Source: Micromonospora inositola (GTDB lineage Bacteria > Actinomycetota > Actinomycetes > Mycobacteriales > Micromonosporaceae). From it: 64,000 nt of DNA. The stretch spans positions 3,622,001 to 3,686,000 of the forward strand of contig NZ_LT607754.1 in NCBI RefSeq assembly GCF_900090285.1. The letters run 5' to 3'. Made by a program: the position numbers and the translations under genes. The notes beneath the pieces are model-generated. The model did no database searches. It was not told the DNA's origin and was given only the letters and a program-made list of their open reading frames with translations. This document shows, piece by piece, positions 58,310-64,000 of this stretch (positions are counted from its first letter, which is position 1; every line of letters begins with the position of its first letter).

Positions 58310-60067
58310 TCATGAGCGTTCGGTCGAGAGTTGGTGGGACCCGCCGTTCTCCGCCTTGGCCAGCAGGTCCCGGAAGCGGCCCGCGCCGGTGACGGGCGAC
58401 GCCCAGCCGGAGGACATCTCCACCAGTCGGGTCTCCGGTCGCTCCAACCAGGACAGGATGCGTTCGGTCTCCTCGGCGGAGGCGTTGGGCACCGGACCGT
58501 GCCCGGGCAGCACCGTCTCGGCGGTCGCCCGGATCGCCTCCAGGGTCGGTCGCGGGTGGACACCCGGCGGGGACACCCCGGCCCCGGCCAGCCGGCCGTG
58601 CCGGACCAGGGCCAGCTCCCAGCCGCCGTGCGCGGCCCGCCGGGCGGCGGCCAGCTCGGCGATCCCGGTCAGCCCGACCAGGCGTTGCATCCGGACCGTG
58701 GCGCGCAGCACCGCCGCCAGCCGGGACCGCACCACCGCCGCCTCCTCGTAGCGCTGGTCGCGGGCGAGCACCTCGATCCGGCCGAGCAGGGCGTCCACCA
58801 CGACCTGCGGGTCGGTGGTGGTCGCCGTACGGAACGGCGCGGCGGCGCGGTGGTCGTACTCCTCGGGGCTGATCCGGTGCTCGCAGGGCGCCGGGCAGCG
58901 ACCCAGCTCGGCCAGCGCGCAGGCCGGCATGGTCGTGCGCCGCGACAGCCGGTGCGTGCACTGGCGCAGCGGTACGGCGTCGTGGAAACCCGCGGCGGCC
59001 AGCTCGGCGGCGTGCTTGGAGCGGAACGGGCCGAGGTACGCGGTGTCGGTGGGGCCCAGGTTCCGCACCACCGACAACCGGGGGTACGCCTCGTCGGTGA
59101 GCTTGAGCCAGACCATCCGCTCCGGGTACTTGGAACGCCGGTTGTACGGCGGCGCGTGCGCGGCGATCAGCCGCAGCTCGCGGACCTCCGCCTCCAGCGA
59201 GTGCGCGCACTCGACCGCCTCGACCCGCTCGGCGGCGGCGAGCATCTCGGAGATCCGGGCCCGCTTCTCCCCGGCGGTGAAGTAGCTGCGCACCCGGGTG
59301 GCGATGTCGCCGGAGGTGCCGACGTAGAGCGGCCGGTCGTCGGCGGCCCGGAAGATGTACACCCCGGGCACCTTCGGCAGCCCCTCCGCCAGGTGCCGCT
59401 TGCGGCGCTGGGTCGGGGTCACCGCCCGGGCGAACTCGATCGCGTCGCCGACGGTGTCCACCCGGTGGCCGCCCAGCCGGGCGATCAGCCCGTGCAGCAC
59501 GTCCACCGTGGCCTTGGCGTCGTCGAGCGCCCGGTGGGTCGGCTGGGTGGCGGTGCGGAAGTAGGCGGCCAGGGTGCCGAGCTTGCGGTTGGGCACCTCG
59601 TCCCGGGTGAGCACCCGGCGGGCCAGCGCCGCGGTGTCCAGCACCCGCGGGTTGGGCCAGCGGTAGCCGTGCTTCACGCAGGCCGCCTTGAGGAACCCCA
59701 CGTCGTAGGGGGCGTTGTGGGCGACCAGCACGGCGTCGTCGATGAACTCCAGGAAGCTCGGCAGCACCTGCTCGATCGGCGGCGCCGGGACGAGCATGGC
59801 CTGGGTGATCCCGGTCAGCACGGTGATGAACGGCGGAATCGGCACGCCCGGGTTGACCAGGGTGGCGAGCACCCCCAGCTCCTCGCCGCCGCGCACCTTC
59901 ACCGCGCCGATCTCGGTGATCCCGCCGCCGTCCGGCGCGCCGCCGGTGGTCTCCAGGTCGACCACCACGAAGGTGGTCGCGTACAGCGGCAGCGCCGGGT
60001 CCACCCCCGCGCCCGCCGTCCGGTCCAGGCCGGCCAGCACCTCCTGGACGTACTCCGCTCGTGCCAC
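58310..60067 (-). CDS. DEDDh 3'-5' exonuclease fused to UvrC-like GIY-YIG endonuclease
   Basis: A 585-residue fusion. About 25-200 is a DnaQ-type exonuclease: VVDLETTGG (DxE), HNAPYDVGFLK and the later HRALDDAKAT (H and D). About 225-315 is a GIY-YIG nuclease: VPGVYIFRAADDRPLYVGTS, with the Arg in DIATRVRSYF and later Glu. The rest has four Cys (QCTHR, CALAELGRCPAPCEH) and a UVR motif (EVLARDQRYEEAAVVRSRL) but not the C-terminal RNase H/HhH part of UvrC, thus like E. coli Cho. Mycobacteria have the same fusion (Rv2191). A role in DNA repair is inferred. GTG at 60067 lacks a clear ribosome-binding site. Confidence 0.87.
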   Translation of the reverse strand: MARAEYVQEVLAGLDRTAGAGVDPALPLYATTFVVVDLETTGGAPDGGGITEIGAVKVRGGEELGVLATLVNPGVPIPPFITVLTGITQAMLVPAPPIEQVLPSFLEFIDDAVLVAHNAPYDVGFLKAACVKHGYRWPNPRVLDTAALARRVLTRDEVPNRKLGTLAAYFRTATQPTHRALDDAKATVDVLHGLIARLGGHRVDTVGDAIEFARAVTPTQRRKRHLAEGLPKVPGVYIFRAADDRPLYVGTSGDIATRVRSYFTAGEKRARISEMLAAAERVEAVECAHSLEAEVRELRLIAAHAPPYNRRSKYPERMVWLKLTDEAYPRLSVVRNLGPTDTAYLGPFRSKHAAELAAAGFHDAVPLRQCTHRLSRRTTMPACALAELGRCPAPCEHRISPEEYDHRAAAPFRTATTTDPQVVVDALLGRIEVLARDQRYEEAAVVRSRLAAVLRATVRMQRLVGLTGIAELAAARRAAHGGWELALVRHGRLAGAGVSPPGVHPRPTLEAIRATAETVLPGHGPVPNASAEETERILSWLERPETRLVEMSSGWASPVTGAGRFRDLLAKAENGGSHQLSTERS

Positions 60068-60194
60068 CCGCGGCACGCTAGCGGCCGGGTCCGACACTCC
60101 CGTCTCAGCCGTCCCAGGAGTTACCACGGGGCTACGATGAGAGATCGGCTCACTCAATGGGCACAGGGCCCGTTCGCGGTGGGAGACTTGCCAC

Positions 60195-61646
60195 ATGCCC
60201 CTCACCGAGCCGCACGACGACCACCTCCCCGAGGCGGGGCCGGTGGCTGCCGGGCGGGACGCCGGTGGGGGCGACGCGGACGACCTCGCGGCCGGCGCCG
60301 AGCAGCCCCGGCCGGGGGAGACCGAGCCCGCCACGCCGGAGCCCGAGCCGGTCCTGCCCGAGCCGGTCCGGCAGCGGATCGTGGCGCTGACCGCCGCGGT
60401 GCTGCCGGCGATGCCCACCGACGAGGTGCCGGTCCCGCTGCGCCGGGTGGCCAAGTTCGCCCCCAACCGCCGCGCCCGGCTGGGCGCGCCGGCGATCGCC
60501 GCCCAGCTCACCGCCGACCCGCTGTTCCGGCAGCGGGTGACCGCGCGGGTGCTGGCCGACGCCGGTGACCTGGGCACCGCCGTGGCCGAGGGGACCGCGC
60601 CGGCCGCCGCCGACCCGGTGGAGGTGGCCGCGCTGGCGTACCTCGTCCGGCCGCGCGGCTGGCGGGAGCTGATCGAGGCGAGCGGCGCCGCGGTACGGGC
60701 CGAGGCGGACAGCGCGGTGGTGGCGGAGCTGGTGCGCGAGGCCGAGCAGCGGGCCACTCGGGCCGAGCACGACCGGGCGGTGGCCCGGGTCGAGGCCGAC
60801 AAGCTCCGCGACGAGCTGGCCCGGGTCCGGGAGGAGCTGGGTCAGCTCCGCGAGGAGTCCCGACAGCTCAGCCGTACGCTGCGCGAGACCCAGGCCCGGG
60901 AGCGGCGGGCCAACGAACTGCTCGCCACCGAGCGCGGCCGGGCCGCCCGGGCCGCCGCGGACACGGAGGCGGAGCTGCGCCGGGCCCGGGCCCGGCTGGC
61001 CGAGGCGGAGTCGGTGGCCGGGGTCGTCCGGGCCAGCGCCAAGGAGGCGCGCTCGGTCGACGACGCCCGGCTCTGGCTGCTGCTGGAGACGATCGGCCAG
61101 GCGGCCGTCGGGCTGCGCCGCGAGCTGGCCCTGGACCCGGTCGAGAAGCTGCCGGCCGACTTCGTCGCCGACGCCTTCGCCAACCAGTCGGCGACCGCCC
61201 CGGCCGGCGCCGCCGCCCGGGCTCGGGACACCGACGACCCGGCCCGGCTGGACCAGCTGCTCGCCCTGCCCCGGGCCCACCTGGTCGTCGACGGCTACAA
61301 CGTGACCAAGCGCGGCTTCGGCGAGATGTCCCTGGAGCAGCAGCGCAAGCGGCTGATCAGCGGCCTGGGCGGGATCGCCGCGCAGACCGGGGACGAGGTC
61401 ACCGTGGTCTTCGACGGGGCCGAGCGGATGCACGGCCTGCCGCCCACGCCGCGGGGGGTGCGGGTGCTCTTCTCCCGCAAGGGGGAGACCGCCGACGAGC
61501 TGATCCGCCGGCTGGTCCGCGCCGAGCCCACCGGCCGGCCGGTGGTGGTGATCTCCTCCGACCGCGAGGTCGCCGACGGGGTGCGTCGGCACGGCGCGTA
61601 CCCGCTCGGCGCGGACTCGCTGCTGCGCCGGCTGTCCCGCTCCTGA
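60195..61646 (+). CDS. NYN (YacP-like) RNA-nuclease-domain protein with coiled coil
   Basis: A 483-residue protein. The acidic Pro/Glu/Gly-rich first 50 residues are followed by a helical region (about 55-165), a long coiled coil (about 170-290; repeated EEL/REE/RAR heptads) and a C-terminal NYN/PIN-like domain (about 355-483): HLVVDGYNVTKRGFG, EVTVVFDGAERM and VVVISSDREVADG carry the conserved Asp residues expected to bind magnesium. YacP/Rae1 of B. subtilis is a ribosome-associated endoribonuclease; similar activity is plausible. Divergent from the exonuclease fusion across 127 bases. Confidence 0.86.
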   Translation: MPLTEPHDDHLPEAGPVAAGRDAGGGDADDLAAGAEQPRPGETEPATPEPEPVLPEPVRQRIVALTAAVLPAMPTDEVPVPLRRVAKFAPNRRARLGAPAIAAQLTADPLFRQRVTARVLADAGDLGTAVAEGTAPAAADPVEVAALAYLVRPRGWRELIEASGAAVRAEADSAVVAELVREAEQRATRAEHDRAVARVEADKLRDELARVREELGQLREESRQLSRTLRETQARERRANELLATERGRAARAAADTEAELRRARARLAEAESVAGVVRASAKEARSVDDARLWLLLETIGQAAVGLRRELALDPVEKLPADFVADAFANQSATAPAGAAARARDTDDPARLDQLLALPRAHLVVDGYNVTKRGFGEMSLEQQRKRLISGLGGIAAQTGDEVTVVFDGAERMHGLPPTPRGVRVLFSRKGETADELIRRLVRAEPTGRPVVVISSDREVADGVRRHGAYPLGADSLLRRLSRS

Positions 61647-61650
61647 CCGT

Positions 61651-61685
61651 TGATCACCGGTTGTCCGGTTGTGTCGTACCCGGTG
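61651..61685. other. Inverted repeat downstream of the NYN gene
   Basis: ATCACCGG and CCGGTGAT, 8-base arms separated by 19 bases, starting 5 bases after the NYN stop. It may be a weak terminator or an operator for the small Cys-rich gene downstream. Confidence 0.35.
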
Positions 61686-61767
61686 ATTAGTGTCCGACCT
61701 GACCGACGGTGGTCGGGCTGTGACGATGCTGTCGCGCCCGGGCCGCCAGACTGCGTCAGGAGGCGCG

Positions 61768-61989
61768 ATGCTCATCGACTGCGACAGGTGCGGGATCCGG
61801 GGCGCCGGCTGCTCCGGCTGCCTGGTGACCGCCCTGCTCGAGGTGGACTCGCCCGGGGCCGGGCTGGACGCCGCGGACCACCGGGCGATCGAGGTGTTCG
61901 CCCGGGCCGGCTTCGAGGTGCAGGTGCTGCCCGCGCCGCCGGCTCCCGCCGCCCGCCCCCGTGCCGGGCGGCGGGGCCGGGCGGCGTGA
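61768..61989 (+). CDS. Small Cys-rich protein (two CxxC pairs)
   Basis: A 73-residue protein beginning MLIDCDRCGIRGAGCSGCLV with C5, C8, C15 and C18, a likely zinc or Fe-S knuckle, followed by a hydrophobic strand and a helix (AADHRAIEVFARAGFEVQVL) and a Pro/Arg-rich tail. ATG at 61768 with AGGAGG 4 bases upstream. I recall similar short proteins near cell-wall NlpC/P60 genes in other actinomycetes, but the function is unknown. Convergent with the ABC permease gene, 30 bases away. Confidence 0.72.
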   Translation: MLIDCDRCGIRGAGCSGCLVTALLEVDSPGAGLDAADHRAIEVFARAGFEVQVLPAPPAPAARPRAGRRGRAA

Positions 61990-62019
61990 ACCAGGCGCCG
62001 CGGTGGCCGCGGGGGCCCG

Positions 62020-62811
62020 TCAGCGGACGGTGCGGCGGGCGTAGAGCCGCCTCGCCCAGAGGTAGCTGACCAGCGCGATGCCGGCGCACCAGGCGGTGGC
62101 GACGATGGCGTTCGACCCCACCGGGCCGCCGGTCAGCAGAGCGCGCAGGGTCTCGATGATCGGGGTGAACGGCTGGTACTCGGCGAACTGGCGCAGCCCG
62201 GCCGGCATCGACTCGGTGGGCACGAAACCGCTGCCGAGGAACGGCAGGAGCGTCAGCGGCATCGGCAGGTTGCTGGCCGTCTCGACGCTCTCGCTGACCA
62301 GGCCGAGAGCCACCGCCAGCCAGGTGAGGGCGAAGGCCGTCATGGCCAGCACCCCGGCGGTGGCGAGCCAGGCGAGCGGGTCGGCGTCGGACCGGAAACC
62401 GACCAGCAGCGCGACACCGACGACCACGACCAGGCTGAGCATCGTCTGGATCAGGCTGCCGACCACGTGACCGGTCAGCACCGAAGCGCGGGCGATCGCC
62501 ATGGTGCGGAACCGGGAAATGATCCCCTCGGTCATGTCGGTGGCGACCGACACCGCTGTGCCGGTGGCCGCGCCGGCCACGCCCATCAGCAGGATGCCGG
62601 GCACGACGTAGGTGAGGTACGCGGCCCGCCCGCCGGAGGGGCCGCCGAGGCCGTTGCCCAGGGTCCCGCCGAAGACGTAGACGAAGAGCAGCAGGAACAC
62701 CACCGGCAGGCCGGCGAGCATCAGCGTCATCGAGGGGTAACGCCGCATGTGCCGCAGGTTGCGGCGCAGCATCGTGCTCGAGTCGCGGACGGCGTGGGAG
62801 AGCGTGGTCAT
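62020..62811 (-). CDS. DrrB-like ABC-2 exporter permease
   Basis: A 263-residue membrane protein with six helices. Typical DrrB/ABC-2 segments: LRHMRRYPSMTLMLAGLPVVFLLLFVYVFGG-type first helix (about 18-45), YVVPGILLMGVAGAATGTA, DMTEGIISRFRTMAI and the signature before the last helices FLGSGFVPTESMPAGLRQFAEYQPFTPIIETLRALL (split over about 190-225). ATG overlaps the stop of the ATPase gene (ATGA). Likely exports a hydrophobic compound; the substrate is unknown. Confidence 0.9.
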   Translation of the reverse strand: MTTLSHAVRDSSTMLRRNLRHMRRYPSMTLMLAGLPVVFLLLFVYVFGGTLGNGLGGPSGGRAAYLTYVVPGILLMGVAGAATGTAVSVATDMTEGIISRFRTMAIARASVLTGHVVGSLIQTMLSLVVVVGVALLVGFRSDADPLAWLATAGVLAMTAFALTWLAVALGLVSESVETASNLPMPLTLLPFLGSGFVPTESMPAGLRQFAEYQPFTPIIETLRALLTGGPVGSNAIVATAWCAGIALVSYLWARRLYARRTVR

Positions 62812-63761
62812 GGCAGCGGAACCCTCTCTGCGGTGGGCTGGCCGGTGAGCGCCAGGAAGACGTCGTCGAGGTCGGGGGTGTGCACCGCGAGCGACTCGAC
62901 GCCGATCGCGGCGCCGTCGAGGCGGTCGAGCAGCGCCCGCAGCGACGCGACCCCGCCGTCGCCGGGGACCTGCAGGGTGAGCTCGTCGGTGCCCGGGGCG
63001 CCGCCGACCAGGGACGCCGCCGCGGCGCACTCCGCCGGATCGGTGAACCGCAGGGCGATGTGCCCGCCCGGGACCAGGCGCTTGAGTTCGTCCGGGGTGC
63101 CCTCGGCGACCAGCCGGCCGTGATCGAGCACGGCCACCCGGTCCGCGAGCTGGTCCGCCTCCTCCAGGTACTGGGTGGTGAGGAAGACGGTCACCCCGTC
63201 GGTGACGAGGTCGCGGACGATCCGCCACACCGCGCGCCGGCTGCGCGGGTCGAGGCCGGTGGTCGGCTCGTCGAGGAAGAGCACGCGCGGCGCGCCGATC
63301 AGCCCCATCGCCAGGTCGAGACGGCGGCGCATGCCGCCGGAGTAGGTGGCGGCGACCTTGCCGGCCGCCTCGACGAGGTCGAAGCGCGCCAGCAGCTCGC
63401 GGGTGCGTCGCCGGCCCTCCGGACGGTCGAGGTGGTGCAGGTCGGCCATCAGGAGCAGGTTCTCCTCGCCGGTGAGCAGGCCGTCGACGGCGGCGAACTG
63501 ACCCGTCACGCCGATCGCCGCGCGCACCGCGTCGGGTTCCCGGGTCACGTCGTGGCCGGCGACCCGGGCCTCGCCGTCACCGGCCGGGATGAGCGTGGAC
63601 AGGATCTGCACGGTGGTGGTCTTGCCGGCGCCGTTCGGACCGAGCAGCGCGAAGATCGTTCCCGGGGCCACGGCGAGGTCGATGCCGTCGAGCACCACCT
63701 GGTCGCCGTAGGACTTGCGGAGCCCGGTGGCCGCGATCGCGGGTGGGGCCGAGGTGATCAT
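62808..63761 (-). CDS. DrrA-like ABC exporter ATP-binding protein
   Basis: A 317-residue ATPase. Walker A GPNGAGKTT, Q-loop VTGQFAAVDGLLTGEENL (a DrrA-family hallmark), signature YSGGMRRRLDLAMGL, Walker B VLFLDEPTTGLDPRSR and switch His replaced by Gln in LTTQYLEEAD, also usual for this family. The C-terminal 90 residues form the DrrA extension. It powers the permease encoded next (ATGA overlap). Starts 26 bases after a DUF4097 gene on the same strand, which may share the operon. Confidence 0.92.
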   Translation of the reverse strand: MITSAPPAIAATGLRKSYGDQVVLDGIDLAVAPGTIFALLGPNGAGKTTTVQILSTLIPAGDGEARVAGHDVTREPDAVRAAIGVTGQFAAVDGLLTGEENLLLMADLHHLDRPEGRRRTRELLARFDLVEAAGKVAATYSGGMRRRLDLAMGLIGAPRVLFLDEPTTGLDPRSRRAVWRIVRDLVTDGVTVFLTTQYLEEADQLADRVAVLDHGRLVAEGTPDELKRLVPGGHIALRFTDPAECAAAASLVGGAPGTDELTLQVPGDGGVASLRALLDRLDGAAIGVESLAVHTPDLDDVFLALTGQPTAERVPLP

Positions 63762-63787
63762 CGTTTCTCCTCTGGGATGGGGCGGGA

Positions 63788-64000
63788 TCAGCTGCGCCGG
63801 ATGACGATGTCGCCGTACGAGGTGCGGGCCCGGACCTCGACGGTCCGCTCGTGCTGCGGCGGGGCGTCCGACGGCTCGATCTGGTTGCGCACGGTGCCGA
63901 ACTGGGTGTGCAGGTCCAGGAAGGCCGCGGTGTCGCCGTGGATGCCGACCTCGAGTTCGCCCATCGCGGTCTTCACCGACACCGATCCACGGAGGACCTC
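63788..64000 (-). CDS. DUF4097-type beta-repeat protein (C-terminal part only)
   Basis: The last 70 codons of a gene that runs off the window edge. The visible part shows alternating beta strands (SVSVKTAMGELEVGIHG, AFLDLHTQFGTVRNQIE, TVEVRARTSYGDIVIRRS), the repeated GxVxVxxxxGxVxV pattern of DUF4097/adhesin-like beta-solenoid proteins. These are often linked to ABC exporters and PadR-type regulators in actinomycetes. The start and any membrane anchor lie outside. Confidence 0.75.
   Translation of the reverse strand, partial: EVLRGSVSVKTAMGELEVGIHGDTAAFLDLHTQFGTVRNQIEPSDAPPQHERTVEVRARTSYGDIVIRRS

Noticed and set aside
1..64000. Insertion sequences, prophage, integrase, att sites, tRNA or rRNA genes
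   Set aside because: No transposase, integrase, phage structural gene or tRNA/rRNA-like sequence was seen, and base composition looks uniform across the window.

Overview
The window is chromosomal DNA from a high-GC actinomycete, most likely a member of the Micromonosporaceae (Micromonospora or a close relative). Evidence: GC-rich third codon positions throughout, frequent GTG starts, many 4-base ATGA/GTGA gene overlaps, and a gene order typical of actinobacterial core chromosomes (qcrCAB with ctaE/ctaC/ctaF, trpD, adenosine-kinase-like pfkB, erpA, glycerate kinase, cobS/cobT, gcvT, pepA, sucB). From memory of the Mycobacterium tuberculosis H37Rv map (not checked here), these genes lie in nearly the same relative order between about Rv2191 and Rv2215, so most of the window from 12.3 to 62 kb is an old conserved backbone with lineage-specific insertions. 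I see no rRNA, tRNA, CRISPR array, insertion sequence, prophage or plasmid genes, and no gap without a gene longer than about 230 bases.

Region by region. 0-12.2 kb is the accessory part: a translationally coupled module of a thiamine-diphosphate enzyme, a large FAD/Fe-S dehydrogenase and an enolase-superfamily protein; a membrane-anchored SDR behind a sigma-B-like promoter; a hemerythrin/aldo-keto reductase pair; an LtrA membrane protein; and a TetR regulator divergent from an SDR, with two palindromic operator candidates between them. 12.3-23.1 kb holds central metabolism: E2 and E3 of a 2-oxoacid dehydrogenase (sucB, lpdA), leucyl aminopeptidase, glycine-cleavage T protein, and cobalamin nucleotide-loop assembly (a CobU-CobT fusion overlapping cobS). 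23.2-36.6 kb has a Ser/Thr kinase, an M50 protease followed by a triplicated hairpin repeat, an aldo-keto reductase, a 1351-residue WG-repeat protein, an ABC-2 exporter of two permeases and an ATPase, and an XRE-cupin regulator divergent from azlC-azlD.

36.6-43 kb carries murA, nadA, glycerate kinase, an ErpA-type Fe-S carrier, a PfkB kinase and a P-loop ATPase. 43-44.3 kb is a TusA/cysteine-desulfurase pair. 44.5-53.6 kb encodes most of the actinobacterial bcc-aa3 respiratory supercomplex: ctaC, ctaF, ctaE, qcrC, qcrA and qcrB, with a CtaG-like copper chaperone in opposite orientation; subunit I (ctaD) is not in the window. trpD, a degenerate receiver protein and a small zinc-ribbon protein are interleaved. 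53.7-62 kb holds a secreted DUF4142 protein behind a second sigma-B-like promoter, an Lrp/AsnC ligand-binding protein, a sugar nucleotidyltransferase/Nudix pair, a short RelA/SpoT homologue, a DEDDh-exonuclease/UvrC-like fusion and a YacP-type NYN protein. The right end is a DrrAB-type ABC exporter next to a truncated DUF4097 protein.

Start codons were chosen from ribosome-binding sites, overlaps and family alignments remembered rather than computed. Functions rest on visible motifs; no database search was possible.
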